From: Bordetella pertussis 18323
GTDB taxonomy: Bacteria; Pseudomonadota; Gammaproteobacteria; Burkholderiales; Burkholderiaceae_B
DNA length: 64,000 nt
Direction of reading: 5' to 3'
NCBI RefSeq assembly: GCF_000306945.1
Contig: NC_018518.1
Span: 2,666,001 to 2,730,000, forward strand
The position numbers were made by a program, and so were the translations under genes. The notes under the pieces are model-generated. The model saw only the letters and a program-made list of their open reading frames with translations. It did no database searches and was not told the DNA's origin. The number at the start of each line of letters is the position of its first letter. Position 1 is the stretch's first letter. Shown one piece after another: positions 22,963 to 31,079 of this stretch.

Positions 22963-23029
22963 TGTCCATTATTTAGACGTAACGTCTATTTATTGGACAA
23001 ATTATAGGGCGGCAAAAATGACGCGTCAA
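22963..23029 (-). promoter_or_regulatory. Sigma-70 promoter with nested palindromic operator
   Basis: Read leftward, TTGACG (23029-23024) and TATAAT (23006-23001) are separated by exactly 17 bp, a near-perfect sigma-70 promoter. Around the expected start lies a nested palindrome: TAGACGT-A-ACGTCTA (22974-22988), enclosed by TTGTCCA (22963-22969) and TGGACAA (22994-23000). A bound repressor would cover the start site. Such palindromes fit IclR-type regulators. It drives the amidohydrolase operon. Confidence 0.7.
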
Positions 23030-23102
23030 CGCATGGCGAGTGAAAAAGAAAGCGCGCGCAGCGCACGCGCCCCTTGCGGGCGCGTGTCGCCACGTCGGGG
23101 CG

Positions 23103-23775
23103 TCAGCCCCCGCGGCCGTTGTCCAGCGCTGTCAGCATGGCGCGGGCGGCGCGCTCGGACGAGGCCGGGTTCTGGCCGGTGATGAGCAGTCCGTCGTTGA
23201 CCACGTAGGCGTGCCAATCCTCGGCCTTGCTGTAGCGCGCGCCCAGGTCGACCAATTCGTCCTCCACCAGGAACGGCACCACCTCGGTCAATTGCACGAC
23301 CGCTTCCTCGGTGTTGCTGAAACCGGTCACCTGCCGGCCGGCCACCAGCGGCGTGCCGCAGCACGCCAGGCGCATGGCACACGGCCGCCACCGGCTTGCC
23401 GCCGGCCAGGAAGGTCTCGATCAATGCGGTCGAATGCGCGCTTTCGGCCAGGTCCCACAGCGGGCCATGTCCGCCCGGGTAGAACAGCGCGTCGAAATCG
23501 GCCGCACGCATATCGGCCAGCTTCGCCGTGTGCGCCAGCGCTTGCTGCGCCTGGGTGTCGGCCGCGAAGCGGCGGGTCGCCTCGGTCTGGGCGTCGGGCT
23601 CGTCGCTCTTGGGATCCAGCGGCGGCTGGCCGCCGGCCGGCGAGGCCAGCGTGACACGGGCGCCGGCGTCGACGAATACGTAATAAGGCGCGGCGAACTC
23701 CTCGAGCCAGAACCCCGTCTTGCGGCCGGTGTCGCCCAGCTGGTCATGCGAAGTCAGCACCATCAGTATTTTCAT
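23103..23775 (-). pseudogene. DJ-1/PfpI-family protein, broken
   Basis: A type 1 glutamine-amidotransferase-like (DJ-1/PfpI, HchA-like) protein in two frames. Frame 1 runs MKILMVLTSHDQLGDTGRKTGFW to the nucleophile elbow AAVCHAPGVL. Frame 2 resumes at GTPLVAGRQVTGFSNTEEAVV and runs to the stop. About a dozen residues between the frames seem missing, so I infer a small deletion near 23370-23385 that also shifted the frame. The ATG at 23775 follows AGGAGCGACGC. Confidence 0.75.
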
Positions 23776-23934
23776 GCGTCGCTCCTGGGGAAGAGGCGGT
23801 CCGCGGCGTGGGCGGCCGGCCATGACCCGCCCATTACACCATCGGCCGGCGACGCCATGGGAAAGACACAAGAATTCTTACGCCTGCGGCGTATCATCGC
23901 CCTATCGAGCCTGCTCGCTTCCCGGAAATCCGCC

Positions 23935-24738
23935 ATGTGTCTTGCCGTCCTGGCCCTGCACGCCATTCCCGGCCTGCCGGTACTGATCGCCGCCAACCGC
24001 GACGAATTCCATGCCCGCCCCACTGCCGAGGCCACGCGCTGGCCCGGCAGCCCCTCCATATACGCCGGCCGCGACCTGCAGGCCGGCGGCACCTGGATGG
24101 GCGTCAGCGACCATGGCCGCTATGCGGTGGTCACCAATTTCCGCGATCCCCGCAACATCCAGCCCGACGCCCCCTCGCGCGGCGCCCTGGTGGAAGCGTT
24201 CCTGCGCGGCGCGGCCAGCGCGCAGGAATACCTGCACGACGTACATGCCCGTGGCGCGCGCTACAACGGCTTCAACCTAATCGTCGGCGACGCCGGCGGC
24301 GCCTGGTACTGCAGCAACCGCGACGGCGCGCCGCGGCGCCTGGCCGCGGGCGTCTACGCCCTGTCGAACCATTTGCTCGATACGCCCTGGCCCAAGCTGG
24401 CGCGCACCAAGGCCGCCTTCGAACGCATCATCGCCGCCGCGCCGCAACCCGACCTGGCCGCGCTGTACGCGGCGCTGGCCGACCCCACGCCCGCGGCCGA
24501 CCACGAATTGCCGGCCACCGGCCTCGCCCTGGAGCGCGAACGGCTGCTCAGCAGCCCCTTCATCGTCAGCCCCGACTATGGCACCCGCAGCGCCTGCATC
24601 CTGGCGCTGCATGACGATGGCCGGGGCGAATTGCACGAACGGCGCTTCCGTCCCGACGGCGCCATCGCCGGGCAGACCGACCTGGACTTCCCGTGGCGCG
24701 CCGCGCACGCCGAACTTCACCGCGCCTCCTGTGTCTAA
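23935..24738 (+). CDS. NRDE (TANGO2-like) family protein
   Basis: A 267-aa protein of the NRDE family, named after the motif seen here as LIAANRDEFHARPT. The start is fixed at Met-Cys (MCLAVLALHA); the Cys at position 2 is conserved and resembles the N-terminal nucleophile of Ntn hydrolases. GRDLQAGGTWMGVS and NGFNLIVGD are also characteristic. Eukaryotic TANGO2 is linked to haem and lipid handling; the bacterial role is unknown. Confidence 0.85.
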   Translation: MCLAVLALHAIPGLPVLIAANRDEFHARPTAEATRWPGSPSIYAGRDLQAGGTWMGVSDHGRYAVVTNFRDPRNIQPDAPSRGALVEAFLRGAASAQEYLHDVHARGARYNGFNLIVGDAGGAWYCSNRDGAPRRLAAGVYALSNHLLDTPWPKLARTKAAFERIIAAAPQPDLAALYAALADPTPAADHELPATGLALERERLLSSPFIVSPDYGTRSACILALHDDGRGELHERRFRPDGAIAGQTDLDFPWRAAHAELHRASCV

Positions 24739-24796
24739 GCAGTTCCGACTGGCGCGCGCGGCCGGCCCGCGCGCCCGCCTTACAGGAGAACTTTCC

Positions 24797-25234
24797 ATGA
24801 ACAAACGTCATGAACGCGCATGGATGGCGGCGGCGCTGGCCGCCGGCAGCATTGCGCTGGGCGGCGCCGTGCAGGCGCAAGGCGCGCTGCCCGCGGTGCA
24901 ACAACAAGGCAGTGTCCAATTCGTTACCGGCGGCGTCGGCCTGGACGAGTCCGAGGCCATGAAAGCCGCCAGCAAGGACTATCCGCTGGCCCTGACCTTC
25001 GCGGCGCGCGGCGATGGCCGCGCCGGCCTGTACCTGGCCGACGTCGCGGTGCAGATCCTCGACCGGACCGGCAAACCCGTGCTCGATGCGAAGGCCGACG
25101 GCCCCTACCTGCTGGCCAAGCTGCCGGCCGGCACCTACCGCGTCAAGGCCACCTCGGGCGGCGTCGAACAGACCCGCCAGGTCAGCGTGCGTCCGGGCAG
25201 CACCGCACGCGCGGTGTTCGAATGGAAAGACTGA
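24797..25234 (+). CDS. Secreted protein with carboxypeptidase-regulatory-like fold
   Basis: A 145-aa protein with a Sec signal peptide (ALAAGSIALGGAVQA-QGALP). The mature part has VAVQILDRTGKPVLDAKADGPYLLAKLPAGTYRVKATSGG, a beta-sandwich pattern seen in carboxypeptidase regulatory-like domains. The function is unknown. It has an AGGAGA ribosome site and lies 58 bp after the NRDE gene, possibly cotranscribed. Confidence 0.75.
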   Translation: MNKRHERAWMAAALAAGSIALGGAVQAQGALPAVQQQGSVQFVTGGVGLDESEAMKAASKDYPLALTFAARGDGRAGLYLADVAVQILDRTGKPVLDAKADGPYLLAKLPAGTYRVKATSGGVEQTRQVSVRPGSTARAVFEWKD

Positions 25235-25324
25235 GGCCGTACCGGCGCTGAAGCGCGGCGGGCCACGGGCGCCAGCCCCCTGGTTGGGACAGGCGCCCAC
25301 GGCCCCGGCACGAGGCCGCGGCCG

Positions 25325-26287
25325 TCAATTCGCGCGGATCCCGCGCTCGTCGATCAGCTTTTTCCAGCGTGCGGTTTCGGACCGCACGAACTCACCCAGT
25401 TGCTCGGGCGTGCCACCGGCGCTGTAGGCGCCGATGGCAGCCAGGCGTTCGCGCGACGCATCCGAGCGCAGCACCTCGTTGACGGCCGCATTGATCTGGC
25501 CGATGACCGCGTCCGGCGTGCCGGCCGGAGCCATCAGCGAGAACCAGGAACTGACGTCGAACCCCTTGTATCCCAGCTCGTCCAGGGTGGGAACGTCCGG
25601 CAGCACATCGGAGCGCTTGATGGTGGTGACGGCCAGCGCCTTGTACTTGCCCGACTTGATCAGCGGCTGGGCGGTAGGCACGACATCGAACATGAAGTCG
25701 AGCCGGCCGCCCAGCATGTCCGTAATGGCCGGCGCGCTGCCCTTGTAGGGGATGTGGTTGGCGGCCAGCCCGGCGCTGCTCAGGAAGTACTCGCTGACCA
25801 GGTGGGTGATGTTGCCGGTTCCCGCCGAGCCATAGTTCAGGCCGCCCGGCTGCGCCTTGGCCTGCTTCACGAATTGCGCGACATCGTCGACGGGCGCCGA
25901 GGGCAGCGTCACCAGGACCGCCGGCGTCTTCGCCAGCAGCACCACCGGCGCCAGCTCCTTGGCCACGTCGTAGCCGACCGGCCCCAGGCTGGGGTTGACC
26001 GTGACCGGCCCGACCGAGCCCAGCAGCAGCGTGTACCCGTCGGGCTTGGCGCGGGCCACCGACTGGATGCCGATGGCGCCGCCGGCGCCGGCCTTGTTCT
26101 CGACCACGACCGATTGCGACCACTGCTCGGACAAGCCCGCCGCCACCGTGCGGGCAACGATGTCGACGGCGCCGCCCGGCGTGAACGGCACCACGATGGT
26201 CACGGGCCGTTGCGGAAACGAATCCGCCGCTGCCGCGCTCGCGAAGGCGCTGCCCAGCAGCAGCGCGGCCATCAGGCCTTTCTGCAT
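25325..26287 (-). CDS. Bug-family (TctC-like) periplasmic solute receptor
   Basis: A 320-aa receptor with a signal peptide ending SAAAA-DSFPQ. The family signatures are PVTIVVPFTPGGAVDIVART, VVENKAGAGGAIGI and NHIPYKGSAPAITDMLGG. It follows the DapA-like gene in a leftward pair (47-bp gap), so the two probably act on the same carboxylic or sugar-acid substrate. No membrane subunits are nearby. The ATG at 26287 is preferred; a GTG directly precedes it. Confidence 0.88.
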   Translation of the reverse strand: MQKGLMAALLLGSAFASAAAADSFPQRPVTIVVPFTPGGAVDIVARTVAAGLSEQWSQSVVVENKAGAGGAIGIQSVARAKPDGYTLLLGSVGPVTVNPSLGPVGYDVAKELAPVVLLAKTPAVLVTLPSAPVDDVAQFVKQAKAQPGGLNYGSAGTGNITHLVSEYFLSSAGLAANHIPYKGSAPAITDMLGGRLDFMFDVVPTAQPLIKSGKYKALAVTTIKRSDVLPDVPTLDELGYKGFDVSSWFSLMAPAGTPDAVIGQINAAVNEVLRSDASRERLAAIGAYSAGGTPEQLGEFVRSETARWKKLIDERGIRAN

Positions 26288-26334
26288 CACTCTCACCCTT
26301 TTCTCCTTGTATGGTTTCGTGGATCGGCCGCCGC

Positions 26335-27279
26335 TCAGGCCGGCAGCCTGCCCGCCTGGACCAGCGCGGCCCGCACGCGCGCGCGCTCCGCGTCGCTCAG
26401 GTCGACCCACGGCAGGCGTACGCGGCCGCTGGGCAGGCGGCCCAGCATGACCAGGGCCTCTTTCATGCGCGTGTGCATGTCGAGCGTCGGCGCGCTGTAG
26501 AAGCAGCTGGCCATGGGATAGATCTGGTCGTTGATGGCGCGCGCAGCCGCCAGGTCGTTGGCCTGCACCGCCTCCCAGAGCGCGACATGCAAGTCCGCGT
26601 GCACGCTGCCGGAGCCCGACAGGATGCCGTTGCAGCCCAGCACCAGCGAGGGCATGAGCCATGCGCTGTGCGTCGTCAGCACGTTGACCGGGCGCGCCAG
26701 CGATTGCAGCACGCGGATGTTGCGCTCGTGCTCGATGGGATTGTTGCTGCGGTCCTTGATGGCCATCACCGAAGGCACTGCCTCGGCCAGCTTGACCAGG
26801 GTGTCCAGCGGATGCGCCATGCCGGTCGAGGTCTCGTACTGGAAAACGATCAGCGGCAGGTCGGTGGCGTCGGCGATGGCCTTGTAGTGGCCCAGCGTCA
26901 TCTCGGGCAACATGGCCGCACCGCGCACGAACACGGCCGGCGGAAACACCAGCAGGCAGGAAGCGCCGCCGGCCTCGGCCTGCCGCGCGATCCGCGCGGC
27001 GTCCAGCGGACCGTGCGCATACACGCCATGCATCAGCGGGACCTGGTCGCCGACCTCGTCGGCCATCACGTCCAATGCGCGGCGCTGCTCGTCGAGCGTG
27101 AGCCCCGGGATCTCCTGCGAGACGCCGTTGACGCACAGCGCGGAAATGCCGCGGACCGACGCCAGGTCGCGGATATGCGCGCGCAGGGACTTCTCGTCGA
27201 TGGAAAGGTCTTCGTTGAACGGCATCAGCGCCGCGGGGATCACGCCCGCGGGTACGTAACCGGGAAATCTTGCTGCCAT
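26335..27279 (-). CDS. Dihydrodipicolinate synthase/N-acetylneuraminate lyase family aldolase
   Basis: A 314-aa class I aldolase of the DapA/NanA family. The Schiff-base lysine is in VMAIKDRSNN (about residue 167), the active-site tyrosine in IVFQYETSTG, and the pyruvate-binding motif appears as CVNGVSQE (family GxTGE, here GVSQE). This family cleaves or forms pyruvate aldol adducts. The catabolic context (IclR regulator opposite, Bug receptor downstream) argues for sugar-acid or keto-acid breakdown rather than lysine synthesis. The start at 27279 gives MAARFPGYVPAG. Confidence 0.82.
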   Translation of the reverse strand: MAARFPGYVPAGVIPAALMPFNEDLSIDEKSLRAHIRDLASVRGISALCVNGVSQEIPGLTLDEQRRALDVMADEVGDQVPLMHGVYAHGPLDAARIARQAEAGGASCLLVFPPAVFVRGAAMLPEMTLGHYKAIADATDLPLIVFQYETSTGMAHPLDTLVKLAEAVPSVMAIKDRSNNPIEHERNIRVLQSLARPVNVLTTHSAWLMPSLVLGCNGILSGSGSVHADLHVALWEAVQANDLAAARAINDQIYPMASCFYSAPTLDMHTRMKEALVMLGRLPSGRVRLPWVDLSDAERARVRAALVQAGRLPA

Positions 27280-27374
27280 GAATGCTCCTGAGTTTCCGAA
27301 AACAATACACAAAACGCAGGCGGACTATAGGAAAATCACCAGGCAGCCTCAATTAAATTGTCTACTAAGTAAAC

Positions 27375-28184
27375 ATGAAAAACATCCCCGCATCCGCCCC
27401 ACGCGATACCGCGCAATCTCTGCGCAGATCGATCGAAATCCTGAAGGCCTTGTCCGCGCCGATGAAGCGAGGATTTTCACTTAGTGAACTATCGAGAATG
27501 ACCGGCCTGCCGCACCCTACCGTCTTGCGGCTGCTGCGCCACCTGACCGGCCTGGGCATGGTCGCGTGGGATCCCGCGACCAAGATATACCGGCTGGGCA
27601 CGCTGACCTTCGAGCTGGGCCTGGCGGCGGCCGAACATTGCGACATCCGGGGCCTGTGCGGCGATTCGCTGGACCGGTTGCAGGCCGAAACGCAGGACAC
27701 CTGCTACCTGACCATGCGCAGCGGATTCGATGCCGTGTGCATCGACCGGCGCGAGGGCGCGTCGCCCATACGCGTGCTGACGCTGGACATCGGCAGCCGC
27801 CGCCCGCTGGGCGTGGGCGCCGCGGGGCTGGCCATACTGGACTGCCTGCCCGAGGAAGAAGCGGAAACCGTCATCCAGGCCAGCGAATCCAAGCTGGACC
27901 GGTACAACCGCATGAGCACCGACATCATGCGCATGCTGCTGCAGGAAACGCGCGAGCGCGGCTACGCGGTGTGCGGCAACTGGGTGACGCTGGGCGTGAC
28001 GGCGGTTGCCGTGCCGATCTGCATCGAGGACGGACGACCGATCGGATCGCTCAGCGTGTCCGCCGTGAGCCACAGAATGCCCGCCGACAGATGGCCCGGC
28101 ATCGCGCGTGCGCTGCGCGCGGAAATGCATGAGATACACCGGAAACTGCAGGGCCCGTCGAGCCGGCCCGGCTACGGCGGCTGA
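27375..28184 (+). CDS. IclR-family transcriptional regulator
   Basis: A 269-aa IclR regulator: winged helix in SLRRSIEILKALSAPMKRGFSLSELSRMTGLPHPTVLRLLRHL and effector domain with GVGAAGLAILDCLPEEEA and GYAVCGNWVTLGVTAVAVPI. It is divergent from the DapA-like gene with a 95-bp AT-rich gap (containing TTAAATTGTCTACTAAGTAAAC), where the shared operator should lie. It likely controls the aldolase and Bug pair. Confidence 0.85.
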   Translation: MKNIPASAPRDTAQSLRRSIEILKALSAPMKRGFSLSELSRMTGLPHPTVLRLLRHLTGLGMVAWDPATKIYRLGTLTFELGLAAAEHCDIRGLCGDSLDRLQAETQDTCYLTMRSGFDAVCIDRREGASPIRVLTLDIGSRRPLGVGAAGLAILDCLPEEEAETVIQASESKLDRYNRMSTDIMRMLLQETRERGYAVCGNWVTLGVTAVAVPICIEDGRPIGSLSVSAVSHRMPADRWPGIARALRAEMHEIHRKLQGPSSRPGYGG

Positions 28185-28211
28185 GCGGATGCCGCGGCGC
28201 CTGCCCGTGCA

Positions 28212-28241
28212 GTGTGCCTGTCCCAGCGGGGACAGGCACAC
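28212..28241. repeat. Dispersed palindrome between convergent genes
   Basis: GTGTGCCTGTCCC then AGC then GGGGACAGGCACAC: an imperfect copy of the 26-bp palindrome. It lies between the convergent IclR and MAPEG genes, where the hairpin could terminate both transcripts. Confidence 0.75.
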
Positions 28242-28260
28242 CATGCCGCAGGCGCCGCGC

Positions 28261-28635
28261 TCAAGACCCGGCCAGCAGTATCGCCACGTTGACCAGCAGC
28301 GCGGCCAGCCATATCAGCGAACGCAGATTGCCCCGGCCGCCGATGTACAGCGCCACGTAGACCAGGCGCGCCACCAGCCAGGCCCCCATCAGCACATGCA
28401 GCGTGGCGGCGGGCGCCTGGGTATGCAGCGCGTAGAGCACCGCCGCAAAGAAAAACGGCAAGGCCTCGAAGGTATTGGCCTGGGCCGAATTAGCGCGCGC
28501 CCGCCAGCCTGCCTGGCCGGCCAGCCAGGGGCGCGGATCGTTGTTGTCATAGCGGCGGCCGCCGGCCTTGGCCGCGATCGCGGGAACCAGCGGCAACAAG
28601 GCCGCCGCGAGCAGGAATGCTGCGGTTGCGTTCAT
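28261..28635 (-). CDS. MAPEG family membrane protein
   Basis: A 124-aa protein with four predicted transmembrane helices, of the MAPEG family (membrane-associated eicosanoid/glutathione metabolism). Diagnostic features are NDPRPWLAGQAGWRARANSAQANTFEALPFFFAAVLYA and the later LVARLVYVALYIGG. Bacterial members are mostly uncharacterised. The start ATG is at 28635. Confidence 0.82.
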   Translation of the reverse strand: MNATAAFLLAAALLPLVPAIAAKAGGRRYDNNDPRPWLAGQAGWRARANSAQANTFEALPFFFAAVLYALHTQAPAATLHVLMGAWLVARLVYVALYIGGRGNLRSLIWLAALLVNVAILLAGS

Positions 28636-28741
28636 GGAAGTCCTTTGCGGCGCCATGCGCGCGCCTCGTGGGTCCAGGGCCGGAGCCCGAAGGCTCCGAT
28701 CTTGCCGCCGCCGGCCGTGGCGCGTCAATGGCGGCGTCCCG

Positions 28742-29434
28742 CTACGTATGCCCCGGCTTCATGCGGTCGACCCAATCGCGCGCCGGATCGCGCCGCGCGC
28801 CGCGATTGAACAGCGCCGTCAGGAGCATGGCGATCAGCGCCCCCAGCCCGGCCAGCGCCATGTCCTTCTGCGCGTCCCAGATGTCGCCCTGCGTGCCCAA
28901 GTACGCCACGCCCAGTTCGCCGCCGAAGAATTCGGCCGCGCCCCATTCGATCAGCTCGTACAGGGCCGAGGTCGACAAGGCCACGTCCAGCGGCAGCAGA
29001 TAGCCCCAGAAGCCGCGCACATCCACCACCCGCAGGAAGATCTCCCGGATCGGGTAGGCCAGCAGCAGGCCATACGAGAAGTGCACCAGCCGGTCGAACT
29101 GGTTGCGCTCCCAGCCCAGCAGCTGGTCCAGGCTGTGGCCGGTCAGGCGTTGCCACCAGGCATCGTAGGGCACCAGCGAATAGGTGTAGTGCGCGCCCAC
29201 AGCGTGCAGGCACAGGTAAAGGAAGATCAAGGTGTAGGACACGCGCGAGAACACGAACCAGCGCCGCGTCGCATACAGCGCGACGCCGAACCCCAGCACC
29301 AGGGCGTTCTCGAGCAGCCAGTCGGAGCGGTCATGGGGCTCGATGGCCAGCGCCAGCCACAGCGCCGCGTACAGCACGGCCAGCGCCGGCAGATAGCGCC
29401 GGCGGGCAAACAGCCCGGCGCGCGCTTCAGTCAT
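28742..29434 (-). CDS. DUF2238 (YjdF-like) integral membrane protein
   Basis: A 230-aa membrane protein with about six helices. Conserved family features are GAHYTYSLVPYDAW, NQFDRLVHFSYGLLLAYPIRE, LYELIEWGAAEFFG and GDIWDAQKDM. It overlaps the end of arfB by 8 bp. The function of DUF2238 is not known. Confidence 0.82.
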   Translation of the reverse strand: MTEARAGLFARRRYLPALAVLYAALWLALAIEPHDRSDWLLENALVLGFGVALYATRRWFVFSRVSYTLIFLYLCLHAVGAHYTYSLVPYDAWWQRLTGHSLDQLLGWERNQFDRLVHFSYGLLLAYPIREIFLRVVDVRGFWGYLLPLDVALSTSALYELIEWGAAEFFGGELGVAYLGTQGDIWDAQKDMALAGLGALIAMLLTALFNRGARRDPARDWVDRMKPGHT

Positions 29435-29843
29435 CGCGCACCCTGCCGCGCAGGCGCTTGGTTTCGCCGTGCTGGACCTTGCGCTGCACGCGCCGGCGCT
29501 GCGAGCCCAGGGTCGGCCGGGTGGCGCGGCGCGGCCGCACCGGCCGCAGGGCCTCGCGCAGCAGCGCCAGCAGACGCTCGACGGCATCGGCGCGATTCTT
29601 CTCCTGGCTGCGATGCGTCTGCGCCTTGATGACGATGACGCCATCGCTGGAAATGCGCCGGTCCGCCAATGCCAGCACCGTTTCCTTGACGCTGTCGGGC
29701 AGCGACGAAGCACGCACATCGAAGCGCAGATGAATGGCGCTGGACACCTTGTTGACGTTCTGTCCGCCCGCGCCCTGCGCCCGGATCATGTCGAAATCCA
29801 GCTCGCGTTCGTCCAGATAGAGGGAACCCAATACATGCAGCAT
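29427..29843 (-). CDS. arfB: Peptidyl-tRNA hydrolase ArfB
   Basis: A 138-aa release-factor-like protein that rescues ribosomes stalled without a stop codon. The GGQ catalytic motif is in MIRAQGAGGQNVNKVSSAIHLRF (here GAGGQNVNK at residues about 24-32). The basic C-terminal tail (RRATRPTLGSQRRRVQRKVQHGETKRLRGR) inserts into the empty mRNA channel in this family. The Met chosen at 29843 gives the usual length of about 140. Confidence 0.92.
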   Translation of the reverse strand: MLHVLGSLYLDERELDFDMIRAQGAGGQNVNKVSSAIHLRFDVRASSLPDSVKETVLALADRRISSDGVIVIKAQTHRSQEKNRADAVERLLALLREALRPVRPRRATRPTLGSQRRRVQRKVQHGETKRLRGRVRDD

Positions 29844-29953
29844 AGGGCGCCAGTCTACGCCTGCTGCCGAAGGCGGCAAACGCCCGGGCCGCCGCCCGGT
29901 AAAATAGTGGGTCGATTCACATCTCCTGGCCCTGGCAACGCCGGACCAGCATC

Positions 29954-30586
29954 ATGGCTTACTCCGTCAAAGAACTCTTCAAGACCCTGCAAGGCGAAGG
30001 CGCGCAGGCCGGCCGCGCCGCGGTTTTCTGCCGCTTCGCGGGCTGCAATCTCTGGACCGGGCGCGAAAGCGACCGCGCCGGCGCCGCCTGTACCTTCTGC
30101 GATACCGATTTCGTCGGCACCGATGGCCAGGGCGGCGGCAAATTCGCCGACGCGGCCGGCCTGGCCGACGCCATCGCGGCATGCTGGGGCGAGCACCCCG
30201 CCGACCGCTACGTCGTCTTCACCGGCGGCGAGCCGCTGCTGCAGCTGGACGAAGCCCTGCTGCAGGCCGTGCACGCGCAGGGTTTCACGGTGGCCATCGA
30301 AACCAACGGCACCTTGCCGCCGCCGCCTGGCATCGACTGGATCTGCGTCAGCCCCAAGGGCCGGGCGCCGGTGGTCGTCGAGCGCGGCCACGAGCTCAAG
30401 CTGGTGTTTCCGCAGGCCGACGCGCGCCCCGAGGCGTTCGCCCACCTGGCGTTCGAGCACTTCTTCCTGCAGCCCATGGACGGCCCCGCGCGCGCGGCCC
30501 ACACCACCCAGGCCGTGCAGTACTGCCTCGACCACCCGCAATGGCGCCTGAGCCTGCAAACCCATAAATACATAGGTATTCCATGA
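29954..30586 (+). CDS. queE: 7-carboxy-7-deazaguanine synthase
   Basis: A 210-aa radical SAM enzyme making 7-carboxy-7-deazaguanine for queuosine. The modified cluster motif appears as CRFAGCNLW followed by CTFCDTDFVGTDG; GEG near the N-terminus and FTGGEPLLQ (SAM-binding GGEP) are present. It is upstream of queD by 28 bp, so the two form a small operon. The final steps (queA, tgt) are at 55736-57912. Confidence 0.93.
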   Translation: MAYSVKELFKTLQGEGAQAGRAAVFCRFAGCNLWTGRESDRAGAACTFCDTDFVGTDGQGGGKFADAAGLADAIAACWGEHPADRYVVFTGGEPLLQLDEALLQAVHAQGFTVAIETNGTLPPPPGIDWICVSPKGRAPVVVERGHELKLVFPQADARPEAFAHLAFEHFFLQPMDGPARAAHTTQAVQYCLDHPQWRLSLQTHKYIGIP

Positions 30587-30614
30587 CTGTCCGTCCCATC
30601 GCGGGAGATGCGCG

Positions 30615-31058
30615 ATGATTTCCGTCACCCGCCGACTCGAATTCGACGCAGGCCACCGCATCCCCGACCACAACAGCCAGTGCCGCAACCTGCACGGGCA
30701 CCGGTACGTGCTGGAGGTCACGCTCAGCGGCGACGTCGTGCAGGCGCCCGGCGCCTCCGACAATGGCATGCTGATGGATTTTTCCGAGATCAAGCGCATC
30801 GCCAGGGCGCATATCGTCGACGTCTGGGACCACGCCTTCCTGGTCTACGAGGGCGACCATGCCGTGCGCGGCTTTCTCGATACGCTGCCGGACCACAAGA
30901 CGGTGGTGCTCGACCGCATTCCCACGGCCGAGAACCTGGCCAGCATCATTTTCGCGACGCTGGCGCCCCACTACCACGGGCACTATGGCGCGGACCTGCG
31001 CCTGACCCGGGTGCGCCTGTACGAAACGCCGAACTGCTGGGCCGACTGCGGCAGCTGA
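30615..31058 (+). CDS. queD: 6-carboxytetrahydropterin synthase
   Basis: A 147-aa QueD/PTPS-family enzyme converting dihydroneopterin triphosphate to 6-carboxytetrahydropterin, the step before QueE. Zinc ligands are in FDAGHRIPDHNSQCRNLHGHRY (His in AGHR and HGHRY), and the catalytic Cys in SQCRNLHGH. ENLASIIFATLAP and RLYETPNCWADC are typical of the C-terminus. It is cotranscribed with queE. Confidence 0.92.
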   Translation: MISVTRRLEFDAGHRIPDHNSQCRNLHGHRYVLEVTLSGDVVQAPGASDNGMLMDFSEIKRIARAHIVDVWDHAFLVYEGDHAVRGFLDTLPDHKTVVLDRIPTAENLASIIFATLAPHYHGHYGADLRLTRVRLYETPNCWADCGS

Positions 31059-31079
31059 CGGCCCCCGGCGCGCGGCCGC

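Noticed and set aside
25285..25298. GGTTGGGACAGGCGCC as a palindrome unit after the secreted protein gene
   Set aside because: Only one arm is present; a half-match in GC-rich DNA could be chance.
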